The notes beneath the pieces were generated by a model. It ran no database searches and was not told the DNA's origin. It saw only the letters and a list, made by a program, of their open reading frames with translations. Made by a program: the position numbers and the translations under genes. From Berghia stephanieae (Eukaryota > Mollusca > Gastropoda > Nudibranchia > Aeolidiidae), in NCBI GenBank assembly GCA_034508935.3, contig CM067444.1, positions 100,028,109 through 100,092,108 of the forward strand: a stretch of DNA of 64,000 nucleotides, in the 5' to 3' direction. Of the stretch, positions 21,600 to 33,109 are shown in pieces. Positions within the stretch are counted from its first letter, which is position 1. Every line of letters starts with the position of its first letter.

Positions 21600-23220
21600 C
21601 TAAAATTTTTGAGGTTTTGAAGCCCATGCAAAGTAAGATTTCTCTCAAAGCGAAGTCGCTTATCACGGACATTGCCGGCTCCTTGATGGACAAATATTCC
21701 ATCAGGAAGCATGGCCTTCACAGGACTCGCGCGACGGAACCGTACAGGAGGCTTTATAAGTCTGCCACTGATAAAGCCATTACAGAGTACTTTGAAGACA
21801 ACTCCGTCTATCTTTCTTCAAAAAAACTCTGTTGACAAGGACCTTGTCTCAAGGAAGATTCTAGACAGAACAATCGTTAGTTTGTTTAATGACTTCACAA
21901 CGGAACACGGGACCATTGTTTGTCGGGCTACATTTTTTAAGAAATGCCCAAAAAATGTGTTAAGCTTTCTAAAGACACCATACAAGCAGTGCATGTGTGA
22001 TATATGCATAAATCCAATGATTAAGATGAGAGTTTTGGGGAAGTTATGTGAGTGTAGTGTTGACAGTGTGAAAGAGTTGGTGCGAATGCAAATGATTGTG
22101 TGTGAGGAATTGAAAAGGGTGTGTTTGATGAGGCGGTGTAATGATTATGGGAGTGATGGTCTTGATGGTATACTCAACAAGGCAAGAATGGTGTGTAGTA
22201 GGGAATTAGAGTGGAAGAGATGGGAGAATGTAATACGGAGGAGAGGCAAGTCACGGTTGGAGCTGGTGAACAAAAGAGGTTCCTTTGATGAGTTTGGTGA
22301 TGAGTCGAGAAACTTGACATTGCATGATTATGTCCATCGCTGGCAGTCTCATCAGTATAGGTCGTTATGCAAGTCATTGCCATCCCGTTGGGCAATTCTC
22401 ACACTGGATTTTGCAGAAAATTACCTATGTTGTAATCAAGATCAGCCCCAGTCTGCCTATTATGGGTATTCACAAGTCACAATTTTGCAGAAAATTACTG
22501 ATGTCATGTTCAAGATCAGCCACAGTCTGCCTATTATGGGTATTCACAAGTCACAGTGCGTCCCTGTGTCTTATATTATAATTGTCCATGTGGTGAGAGA
22601 GTCACATCTAATGCTGTTTTTCTTTCAGGCGACCTTTGCCACTCTGTAGAAAGTCAGCCAATGTCATCCGTCGACATCATCAGGTACAAGAATTTTTCCT
22701 TTCCCCAGAAAATTCGACCCAGCTGTCAGAAAATAAGAAAATTTCAAAAGGGAAGCCGCGTTATGTTTTGAAAGACACCCTGGCTGTTTTGTACAAGTTC
22801 TCACTCTTTAAAGAATTATAGCCTAAAAATGTCTGGATTGCAAGTACCGAAGCCCTGAACCAGTGTCTATGTGAAATCTGCGAGAATATTAGACTGAAGC
22901 TTACAGACATCAACAAAAATCTGCCATTAGACAAAAAGATTTCCTCTGTTTATGATGCCATCAATATCAGCCTCTGTCCATTGGACAGTCGCTTTCATGA
23001 ACTGTCTTGTGTACAGCACTTATACACTTTATGTGGAGTACACCTTTCAGAAGAATACTTTTCAACTATGGACTAAGAGAAAACTGTTGTTTGGCAAGTG
23101 TGGAAGAGTGACGAGATGACTAAGAGAAAGATGCTAAAGACGGAATCAAAACCATTACACAACCTCCTGAGATCTTTTTACAATGACATGGCATCCTTTC
23201 CACAACACCAGTTTAAGTTT
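21600..23220 (+). pseudogene. Decayed, rearranged copy of an unclassified repetitive invertebrate protein family
   Basis: Recognisable blocks are KNVLSFLKTPYKQCMCDIC, DYVHRWQSHQYRSL, LDFAENYLCCNQDQPQSAYY and CPCGERV.SNAVFLSGDL, then a second block ALNQCLCEICENIRLKL near 22850-22910. From memory, proteins with this order (KN-TPY-C-C, DYVPRWQ, DFAENY-QDE-QSA, CG-AVFLS) are highly multiplied in cnidarian, echinoderm and hemichordate genomes and look mobile, but I cannot name the superfamily. The copy is clearly broken. A tandem duplication of about 75 bp covers 22405-22555, and the two C-x2-C blocks suggest a merger of parts. Confidence 0.6.
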
Positions 23221-24276
23221 AACCCTAGCCGTACGTCGTCATCTTCCAAAAAAGGGAACGTTCGTTTTTGTTTACACACTGCTTGGCAACCAACCGGCCC
23301 AGGGCATCCATCTTCCATGACATCTCCGATACAGCAGTTTGATGACATAAAAAAAATATCATCGTTTAAATTGGTGTCGCATATAAGAATAATTAACTTT
23401 TTTTTTTTTAAAGCATAATCATATGTCGTGTTCCACTTTTTGGATCATACTTTTAAAGAGAGAAAAAATGAAGTAGTCAGTAACGAACGCCGTGTTCCAT
23501 TTTCTGGGTCACACTTTCAAAGAGAGAGGTCAGAGGTCACGCACTGGAATCTCTCTTTGTTTACGTTTTTAGACGGCGATAACGATCGACTCCCACGTGA
23601 TATTTCCGTGTGCTGTTTGTTGTTTGTTTTTAGATGTTTAACAGCGCTTTCGACACTATTTCCGTATGTGTATAGTGAGCGTGTTTGGAAGAGAAAGATC
23701 GCGAGATAGTGAAGTGTGACGTGTGAATGACGCAAACGGAATGAAAACAGAAGAGATCCTTGGCTTTCGACTTTCACTTTCAAAACAAAAACAATGCCGG
23801 CGGAAAGGCAATCTGGACCCAGTACCTCAAGGAATATTTTTGATTTAGTTTGAGCAGAAGTTGGTGATTCGGGAGATAGAACTACTAGTGACCAAGAAGA
23901 TGTCAATAATGAATACATTGAAGGTGAGATGAGCGACAAAGGTGAATTCGTCCCATTCAGTCATCACAGTAGCAATGATGATTGTGATAGTAATAGTAAT
24001 AGCTCAAGTGATGAAGAAAGAATAACTGATCAGGGCCTGGATTCGTCCATTACTGAAGAGGATATTGATGGCACTGTTGTTAGAACAAGAAGCTACTTTG
24101 GGAAAGATGGTGTAGAGTGGAGCAGTACCCCTGTGGCACCAAATGCTCAAACTTCACGCGCAAACATAGTTCCTCTTCCGCGGAATCGAATTCCAAATAC
24201 ACAGAATGCCACAAGCCCTGCAGAGGTGTTTGATTTATTTGTTTCACATAACATTATCAAACTCATTGTAAGTCAC

Positions 24277-26188
24277 TGTAACGAAATGCTTCCGTGTAGG
24301 CGTCAGTTTACGACAGGATGTACGTCGTCGTAGTATTAGTTGTTGTTGTTATTGTAATCCCTCCGGAACAACCCTTCTTTTGTTGATACAGGTCGTATCA
24401 GATCATGCACCTATGGCCCGGAAGTTTGAATTAAACTACGTAGTGTGGGTGTTATTGTGAGAAAGGCATCAATCTTGTTTTCTCCGTAAACTTATAAGCA
24501 AAGTAGGATCCCTGTATTCTACGGGAGTGACTTTGTTATGGTATGGCTTGATTGATATCTCGTAACTATGGGGCTGACGAATTTATTTATCCTTGATATG
24601 AGGATGTCCGGTATCAGGATGGGTTGTTGTTGTCCATGATTATGGAATCTGGGGGAGTTTTAAGGAATTTCAGATGTTTACGGATATGACTAACATCCGT
24701 TTGTGTGGGTAGAATTTTGCTTCGTTTGATTGATTTTTGCCTATAAATGCCAGAGTTTTGAGCAGTTTCTTCAGACCACTCAGCGGAGTCTTTTAGGCTC
24801 ATTGTCTCAAAAGAGACCACTCAGCGGAGTCTTTTAGGCTCATTGTCTCAAAAGAGACCAGACAGCGGAGTCTTTTAGGCTCATAGTCTCTAAGCGATAA
24901 CCACAGCGGAGTCTTTTAGGCTCATTTGTTTAACTCTTGTGTAGAGTTGGATTAAAGTCTTGTGTAGACTTTGTAGTGCTCAAAGTTCGAGCTGAAACAC
25001 GTTTTGTGTTAACTCTTGTGTAGAGTGTGATTTAAGTCTTGTGTAGACTTTGTGGTGCTCAAAGTTTGAGCTGAATCAAGTTGTGTTATAACTCTTGTGT
25101 AGAGTTTGATTAAAGTCTTGTGTAGACTTAATTTGTGATTTCAATAATCTGTTCGGCTCTGGTGAGATTTTGAATAATATGTTGTGATTACAATTATGAT
25201 TGTGTTTTGATATCAATATCATAATATCACTTTAAATTTTGATTCTCAATTAATTAATCAGATAATGAAATTAATTGTATAATATATTCTTGTTGTAAAG
25301 AAAATAAGCGTTTCTTGCTATAAAGCATTATTATTTCATATCTACAAAGTAAAGCAATATTAATCAACATTAATAAATTGATTTGTTAAAGTAAAATAAT
25401 ATTTACTCATTTAAAGTAAACATATTGAGTGAGTTCGAATATAGATAGAGTTATATTCGTATGATTATCATATTATAACAAAATCATTTTCTTTCTTTAA
25501 AGTGAATGAGCCGTTGGAGGCTGGGCTTTAACAAGCCAACTTTAGGCTATACGCTCATAGCTTGACACTAATAGAAACTGAACATTTGCCTGTTTTATAA
25601 GTTACCTGTGAAGAACCATTTGCTTATTTTAATATCAGAACATTGAGAAACAATTGATCTGTTTATGAATACGGTGAAATCAGAACAATTTCAAGAAGAG
25701 ACAAATTAACAATATTAGAACAACCTTACAGTTTTTGTTGAATATCAAGGACACTCTTTTGGCTTTCTTCTACACGTCTGGATTGTGTTTAGTTAGTTAG
25801 TTAATTATTAGTTGCCTGTATGACTGTGATGGTTGCAACCTATCTGTGAGATTGTCTGATGTGGTAGCGGTTTGGTAAAGTATTGATAATTAATTGATTT
25901 AATTATATATTTTCATATCGCTTTCATATCATATTCATCATCACACCATCTCCATCAATTTGTCATCCATCCATTTGATTTCATACTTATTACATCTATC
26001 ATTTCATCTTCATATCTCATAATATCTTTGTTATATTGTAATAAAATATATCTTCATTTAGCTTCAAAACCTTTATCAACGTATTGTGTTTGGTTATTGA
26101 TCGGTGTCGTAGCTTGAATATAGCACACATAAACAAGGTTGCAAACTGCGCTACATAAGCATACGGTTTACGTGCGCACTTTGTGACA
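24277..26188 (+). mobile_element. Solo LTR or LTR-only element inserted in piggyBac no. 1
   Basis: The 1912-bp block begins TGTAACG and ends GTGACA (TG...CA ends) and is flanked by an exact 5-bp duplication GTCAC at 24272-24276 and 26189-26193. It has no coding capacity and carries internal tandem subrepeats. The piggyBac frame continues across one copy of the duplication, which fixes both ends. The family is unassigned; perfect target repeats suggest it is younger than its host transposon. A large non-coding element with the same ends is the alternative. Confidence 0.8.
24774..25130 (+). repeat. Two sets of tandem subrepeats inside the LTR-like element
   Basis: First, about 3.7 copies of a 41-bp unit with CAGCGGAGTCTTTTAGGCTC (24774-24925). 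Then about 2.6 copies of a 79-bp unit containing TAACTCTTGTGTAGAG and AGTCTTGTGTAGACTT (24930-25130). The inner motif GTCT.TGTGTAGAC is itself palindromic. Confidence 0.85.
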
Positions 26189-27884
26189 GTCACACGAATG
26201 AAGAAGGTAGACAGCAGAGGGGTATGCATGGGTTGATACAGATGATGTGGAGATCAGGGGACTCATCGGCATTTTGGTCTTCCTGGGTGCGCAAAAGCAA
26301 AGCAAAGTGAGCCCGGTGACGATCTGAGAGCCCCTAAAAAATTGGGTAAGATTTTGTTCGAGCCACTATGTCAAGGCACAGATGCTTCCAGCCTTTGAAT
26401 ATGTTGCGGTTTGACAGCAAAGACACTCGGCGAAAAAAGACAGGAAACGGACAAGCTTGCGGCATTGAGGGAAGTTTTGGACCTTCACCAGGAAAACCTG
26501 TCAAATCATGATGTTCCAGGAGCTTCATTGACCGTGGACGAGCAGCTCATTCCATTCCGGGGCAGATGCTCATTCATACAGTACATCCCGGGCTGTAGTA
26601 TTTCTGGACATACTACTACTACCCCTCAAATTCATTGTTTATACCGATGCGATGTCGAGAATCCCAAGGATCATAGGACAGGGTCAAGGCCATGCTGTGG
26701 TTATGGAATTGTCGTTGCCTTATCAGAACAGGGGAAGAAATATTACTATGGACAATTTCTTCACCGACACAGCTCTAGCTGAAAAACTTGTCCAAAAACG
26801 AACAACCATCATTGGAACAGTGAGACGGAACAAGCGTTTCCTCCCAAAGGAGTTCAAGGCGAAAAAACACCTCCAGCTACACGAGTCAATGTCTGCCTTT
26901 TCCAGTGACAAATGGCATCGTCAGCTACCAGGAGCACAAGAATAAAAATGCCATCTTACTGTCAACCATGCATCCCCAGCAAGAGATTCTTCCCAGTGAC
27001 AAAAAGAAGCCGCAGATGATAGTCGACTACAACTCCGCCAAAGGTGGGGTCGACACAATGGATCAGATGTGCCTGAATTACACACACCAAGAAACAGGTA
27101 TGCCATACATAATAATATTAACATAAGGGAAGAGGGGAGTAGTCATCATTATTCTGATGACATTAGGGATGAAGAAGCACCTGTCGCTGCTGCTGCCACC
27201 CACCACCCCCCCCCCCCCCCCTGATCAAATGAGAGAGGACGCTGTGGGTTGAGCCCTTGGAAGGCAAACAAGAAGGGAACATTAAAGTGCGACAAGTGCC
27301 ACTCCCAACTTCCTGTGAAAGGGCCATGTTGGCAAAACGTTTGCGCTGTGCAAGAATTGCAATTGATGTGTCACAACCTGGCAAACAACATGAAACACCA
27401 CTGTTTATTTGTTCTTTTTGTCCTCTTAAATAAATATATTATATTATAATGCCAAAATAGTATTTCATATTTTTCTTTTGCAAATAGATTTTTGAGAAAA
27501 TAAGAGTATAGGTCTAAATGTTTTGTCTATACAATAAGTATGACACAATGGAATCCCTGACCCAGGTGCAGTTACCAGATTTCTTGAAGGAGGATGTTTG
27601 TTTTGTTGTGGTACCAGATGATTAACTGCAGATTGGACTCGCAAGGGAAATTCCCTTGGGTGATTCAACGCTGTACTCACCTTCATATTTATTTATCCCT
27701 TCAGTTCAAACGCTTTTGTCGTTGAACACATTTCGTGGTAAGGAAAGTCTGCCGGAGAGCTTTGAGGTTCGATGGATTCAAACTCTTATCAAACCTTTAA
27801 ACATTTCATCAATCCCTCACAAATTATAAATAGCTACGTGGAGCTAAGAGGCAAAAATTAAAATTAACTCAAGTAAAACACCGG

Positions 27885-28000
27885 TCCATTATTGAGGACG
27901 AGCATAACTGGGTCAGTGGGGCGACAGTCCATTAATGAGGACGAGTTGGCCTTGACTTTAAGCGCGGCGGTCCAATATTGAGGACGAGGTCAATCCTGTT
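27885..28000 (+). repeat. Three spaced copies of GGTCCATTATTGAGGACGAG
   Basis: Copies start near 27884, 27927 and 27990, with unrelated spacers. They lie about 430 bp upstream of the piggyBac no. 2 start and may be subterminal transposase-binding repeats. Confidence 0.65.
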
Positions 28001-28423
28001 TATGAATGAAATTGTTAACCTTTCCATATTAGGAAATGCAGTAAAAATTTAATTGATTCTGATTGGTTAATAGTTTAGCTTTGTCCTTCAACCTGTTGAT
28101 GGAAATTTAGTGGCCTTCAAAGCCATAAACGAAGCCAACAAAGACCCCCCCCCCCCCCCACTGCCCACCTCCATGCCCCTACCACCCTGATTTGCATGTG
28201 AACAAAGGCTGATCTGATGCTCTGGACATCAGTTACATCTGGTTTTATGTCACACAAAGGAGACAAAGAATGCCCATTGGCCACGTGTGCGCGTTTGTAG
28301 AGAATTCCTTTATTGTATGTGTGTGTGTGTGTGTGTGTGTGCGTTAGACTAATGTGTATGTATAAAACAAGGTGCATAGCCTTGCTGCCTTTCATTCCAC
28401 TATACGACTTTCAAAGCATAAAC

Positions 28424-30796
28424 ATGACCCAAGTGCTCGATATTAGCGATCCTCAAATTTTGAGGCAAGTTATTGAAAATGGTAATGGTAATCATTTTAT
28501 TATGGAGATTGTTGCTTACGACGATTCAGACGTCGAGTTAGACGACGTCGAGAGCTCAAGCGTTGAGGAGGATGAGGAAGACGATTTCCAGCAGCAATCA
28601 GCTGTTTGGTTGTTGTCAATCTGACACTGTGCCATTTACAGGCACCAGTGGACTCCTGGTTGAGATGACGGATCAAACACCCCTCAATTTTTTTGAGCTA
28701 ATGTTTGACGACCGACGATATGATGGGTGTCCTTGTGCAAGAGACCAACAGGTTTGTCTAATTTTATCCTCCTCCATTTCAACAAGTACCATCATTTCTA
28801 CCTCTACTACTACTGCTACTACTACTACTACTACTACTACAACCACTAGCACCACCATCACTGCAACTACTACTACTACAACCACTACTACTTCAACTAC
28901 TACTACTACTACAACCACCACCACTACTACTACTACTTGTAGTGCTACATCCATAATTATCTTTCTCATCATGATTGCATTACGTAACTACTTTCCCCAT
29001 TGTTATTGCTAGCATGACGTTCATATAGCGCAATTGCATCTCCCCCCTTACCATGCGCTTTTTATGTTTTATCTACTCAGAAAGGCTTTAGAGACTTACC
29101 TTTCATTTCACACAGTACAGGTTGACTGTTAGGCACATTTTTGTCAGCGCTGCATATACAAGGTACCTATTCACACCTGGGTCCAGTGAGAAAATGTGTG
29201 GAAACTGCCTTGTGCACATTAGATTTTCAATCATTGACACCCATTTGGTCACAGACCACTTTCTAAATTGCTTGACTTTGTTACAGGTCAAAACATGATT
29301 ACTCAGTCACCTTGTCACATATTCACTTTCTTGATCATTTTTCGTCTAGATTTTAACTAGAGTTAATTGCTCTTTATTCCTCAGGCATGCTAATTCGTCC
29401 CTTGATGCCAAGGAGCTCGGCCCCCGCTGTAGATTCCGGAAATGGGTGGACGTGACCCTGGGAGAAATAAAAGCCTTCCTTGGTTTGATATTTGCTATGG
29501 GACTTCTTCCGCTTGATGACCTGGATGAGTATTGGTCGACCCACGTGGTCTTCAGTCTTCCACTCTTCCGGGCCATCATGCGACGTGATCGCTTCACCAA
29601 CATCTTGTCATTTTTCCACCTGTCCAACAACAACCTTCAGCTGCCCCGAACCGACGGCAACTTTGACCCTCTATTCAAGATACGCTCGTTCATCACATCC
29701 ATGAAGGAGAATTTTCAACGTGTGTTTTCCCCTGGGAGGAATATTGCGATTGATGAGGCCATGATCGCCTGGTGCGGGGCATTGTCATTTCGGGTCTACA
29801 ACCCAGACAAGTTCGGCATCAAGGTGTTTGAGCTGTGCGCCAGTGCAACAGGTTACTGCCAGAACTTCGAATTTTACACTGGAAAGAAGGAGCCCTCATC
29901 GCATGGAGCCACGTTCGATGTTGTGGAGCGGCTTATTTCACCTTACACTGGTTGTGGCCACACCCTATACACAGACAACTATTACACCAGTCCCGACCTC
30001 TTTATGCACCTGAGGGCAACTAACTGGGAATCTTGCTTGTGGGACCATGCGCCTTAACAGGAAGTAAGGCCCCCCAAAGGACATGATCCCCAAGCTGAAG
30101 AAAACGGACAGTACGACTCACGCTTTGACAAATGGCACCCTCAACCTGCTCCGCTTTCATGATAAGCGCGAAGTCAACATCCTTACGACGACACATGACG
30201 ACACACGGGTCGCAACGGGGAGGACTAATCGATTGACAAGACAACCGGTTATCAAGCTGAAGGCAGTTCATGACTACAATAAGTACATGGGTGCTGTGGA
30301 CCGAAGCGACCATATGGTGTCCTATAATGCATTCCGGAGAAGAACGCTCAAATGGTGGAAGAAGGGATTCTTCCATATGTTCATGTTGAGTGTCCTGAAT
30401 GCATATATAGTGCAAAAGACCTCCTCGACCATTAGGAAACTCACTCACCGCTTCTTCCGGAGGGACCTCGTGCTTCAGCTAGTGCAATGGAACCCCATCC
30501 CAACCAGTGTCAGCGTCAATAGGATTGACATTGGGGGCAGCTCAGCACTTCGACTGACAGCTCGCCACAACTGTTCGACGATCAAGCCAAAGGAGGGACT
30601 GAAGTCCAAATTCCGTCAGAGGGACTGTGTGGTCTGTTCAGAACCTAACAAGAGGAGGCATTGTCGAACTGAGTGTGCGCCGTGCAACATCGGCCTTCAC
30701 ATGGAGCCCTGCTTTGAGATCTATCACGAGCTCAAAGATTACAAGCGTGGGTATAAAAGGAGGCACCCTAATGACGACCCTGCCAGCCCTTTTTAG
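28424..30796 (+). pseudogene. piggyBac (PGBD4-like) transposase gene no. 2 with a probable intron
   Basis: It starts at ATG 28424 (MTQVLDISDPQ), with an acidic stretch DDVESSSVEEDEEDD, then FTGTSGLLVEMTDQTPLNFF. A GT-AG gap from GTTTGTC (28751) to the acceptor CCTCAG near 29383 joins QETNR to HANSSLDAKELGP, so it looks like an intron; it holds an ACT microsatellite. The main segment 29446-30057 carries the catalytic Asp of IAIDEAMIAW and of LYTDNYYTSP. After a frame change near 30030 and a TAA at about 30064, 30083-30796 carries NKYMGAVDRSDHM and a C-terminal Cys/His finger (CVVCSEPNKRRHC...C..C...H..C). A frame change also lies near 28710. All three Asp are kept and only three or four lesions are seen, so decay is recent. 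Confidence 0.87.
28805..28938 (+). repeat. (ACT)n microsatellite inside the piggyBac intron
   Basis: ACT/ACC triplets over about 130 bp; Thr-rich and Val-rich frames here are artefacts. Confidence 0.9.
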
Positions 30797-30801
30797 TTTA
30801 T

Positions 30802-31030
30802 GTCTTTTTCAGGACTACAAAGGCAGCCCTTTTAAGGGCTATATCAGTCCTTTTCAGGACTACAAAGGCAGCCCTTTTCAAAGATATATGTCCTTCTCAG
30901 GAGCAGGTTGAGGGCCATGACTATAAGTCCTTTTTAGGACTACCATAATCACAACGGCCCTTCTGAGGGCTATAACATCAGCCCTTATAGGGCTATAGCC
31001 TAGGCTAAAATAACAGTCCTTTTCAGGGCT
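30802..31030 (+). repeat. Run of eight histone-like RNA hairpins behind piggyBac no. 2
   Basis: Starting just past the TAG stop of the transposase, hairpins lie at 30802-30815, 30825-30840, 30846-30861, 30891-30902, 30926-30941, 30956-30971, 30980-30994 and 31015-31030; a decayed one lies near 30870. Typical copies are AGTCCT-TTTC-AGGACT (30846) and AGCCCT-TTTA-AGGGCT (30825): 6-bp stem, 4-nt loop, often UUUC. That is the geometry and much of the wording of the metazoan histone mRNA 3' stem-loop (GGYYCU UUUC AGRRCC). Function is unknown. Confidence 0.8.
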
Positions 31031-31499
31031 TTAGACCAGAAAGTCTGAAAACTTTTGAATGGGCCAATGGCAGTCTCAAGCCTGCAACCTGTAACAACAG
31101 TAACAGGGAACTCAGAGAGGAAAGTTTTAATGAAACCCTTATATTTTCAATACATATTTATAGTCTATAATATATTTGTGTGTGCATATGTGAACTGTGA
31201 TTCTAATTTGGATTATATTATTGGGTAAGTAGGACTGTGTATACTTGTTACTTTTTTTTAAAGATATTTTTCTAAAGGTATGTTCCAATAATCTGTCAAG
31301 TTGCTGATTTAAAAATTTGCAAATATTACAGGTTTCATAAATTCTTACTAAGTTTACTTTCTCTCGATAGATATTTATATTCCCCTTTAAGAAAATGTAT
31401 AGGTTGTACAATAAATTATTGCAATTAGCTCAGATAACGGACATTTTTTGGGATGAGGGCTAAATGCTGATATACTGCTTAGGCGAGCTGCCATTGTTT

Positions 31500-32219
31500 A
31501 CACTGGTCAGCTGTTGCGACGGACCACTGTGAATGCCACTTCCGGGATGCCCATACGCTTCACTTGAGTTAAGACGCGATGCAGAGGGCATGGTGCGTTT
31601 TCTGAATGAATCCTTGTATCAAGAAAATGGTGATGTGATGGGTACCCCGATAAAAAAACCTGAGTTAATTTGTTTCACAAAGAAAGAAGTGCAGAGTGAA
31701 AGAAAAGCAATGAAATCATCCAATGATAAAATGTTATTACTTTCAGACTGGATAGCATACAAAGTGAAAATGACTTGCTAAAGGATGAAGTAAAACATTT
31801 AAGGAGTGAAAATTTATCCCTTAAAAGCGATAAAGATAGCTTAAAAGATGAAATTGAAAAATCAAGAATTGCCCTTGAGGAATCCAGAACAACATTGAAA
31901 TCTTATTATAAAAATACTCACAAAATGAACAGCCAAGTAATAAGCCTCGAAGACAAATTAATTAATCAGAAATTATTATTATCTGATAATTCCAATGAAA
32001 TTAAAACTTTAAATAGTCAAATTCGTGACCATGTTAGTTTTATCAATTATGATATGTTTATATGTTCTGAATTTGGTTTCATTGCATAGAGCTTTCATAG
32101 ACCTGAAAGATGATATGGTCCGCTTTCATAAAGTTGTGAACAATAATATTTTTGCAACCTCTATGTCAATTGGAGTATTGTCATGCATTGAGCAAAATGT
32201 AAATGAATTGAGGACTTAA
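31500..32219 (+). CDS. Small putative coiled-coil gene, three exon-like segments, unidentified
   Basis: The first segment is 31591-31748 (MVRFLNESLYQENGD...KMLLLS; an in-frame ATG lies further upstream at 31533). Acceptor TTTCAG at 31743-31748 then opens a second frame reading LDSIQSENDLLKDEV and a heptad-rich stretch to about 32030 (RSENLSLKSDKDSLKDEI...). A third segment, about 32090-32219, reads AFIDLKDDMVRFHKVVNNN and ends NVNELRT before the stop. The middle is almost surely a parallel coiled coil (Leu/Ile heptads, Lys/Glu-rich). I recognise no family. It may belong to a mobile element, since it sits between two piggyBac copies. Confidence 0.45.
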
Positions 32220-33109
32220 AGTATATTTGATTGCTGTATTGTATAGAGTTAAGATAAACCTAAAAGATGGTGTAAGTTTTGTCCCTGTAGCTCAATTTTA
32301 TAATGTTTTACGTTGTTGTAAACGCTTTGGTCAACGATGACAATTTGATGTATATATCTATTGTATTGTATAGGGCAAAATATTAATTTGCCACAGATTT
32401 TAAATGTTTGTTTCCTTGATCAGATCTTAAATAGACCTTGAAAATGATATAAGTAAGTCCTCTGTAGCTTTAGTGGTTAGTGATTTATGATGTCAAGAAG
32501 TTTCGTTATTCTGCGTATTTTTCGTGTATTTTTTTCCAAACCGTTTTTTTCTCGACTTTTTGGATACTTTGGGCGCAGATATATCATATATTTGATGCAA
32601 TTTCTCCCTGAAACAAATTAGAGCACAACTCTACCACTTTGTGTCAAAGAGTCTGAAGTTTCAGGGTTGTACGCATGATACACTATCACTCGTGTGGCTC
32701 TGAACTTGGACTTCGGAGCCGTTTTGTGCACTTTTGCTGTGAAGAAGTTATTTTTGTCATTTTCAGGGGTTCGCACCTCATCGGTTATTTCCTTTATTTT
32801 AATACATTTAATTCCATGTATAGAAATATATTTTTACTGGTGGCTAAAGGTACATGAGTGTATTTTGTTGATGTGAATGCCAAGCTATGACCATTGAAAG
32901 TGTGTCGGAAAGCGGAATGTCGCAAATGGTACTAATAAACTTTAAAAATTCATAATTTTGTTATTTGTTGATGGATTTTGATGATTCTTTTTTTGTTCTT
33001 ATTATTTTGAGAGCTGAGCTCAGAAATGTCATTGTATTTGAGGTCTGATCATATACGAATTTTCTCTTGTGGTACCTAGTACTACAGAAGTATGTTTGTA
33101 GCCTTCTCT

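Larger units (their letters stand above)
23794..27400 (+). pseudogene. piggyBac transposase gene no. 1, split by a 1.9-kb insertion
   Basis: Coding starts at ATG 23794 (MPAERQSGPSTS) with an acidic N-terminus, then FGKDGVEWSSTPV and VFDLFVSHNIIKLIVSH. The frame is interrupted at 24276 by an LTR-like insertion and resumes at 26194 with TNEEGRQQRG, the expected piggyBac order. The first catalytic Asp is in LTVDEQLIPFRGR (about 26530-26570), the second in ITMDNFFTD (about 26745) and the third in YNSAKGGVDTMDQM (about 27030). A Cys-rich C-terminus (CDKCHSQ...) follows at 27289-27390. There is an in-frame stop near 23854 and at least three frame changes after 26200, so it is inactive. Two near-identical blocks of about 35 bp (GTGTTCCA.TTT.TGG.TCA) at 23432 and 23493 precede it. 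Confidence 0.85.
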
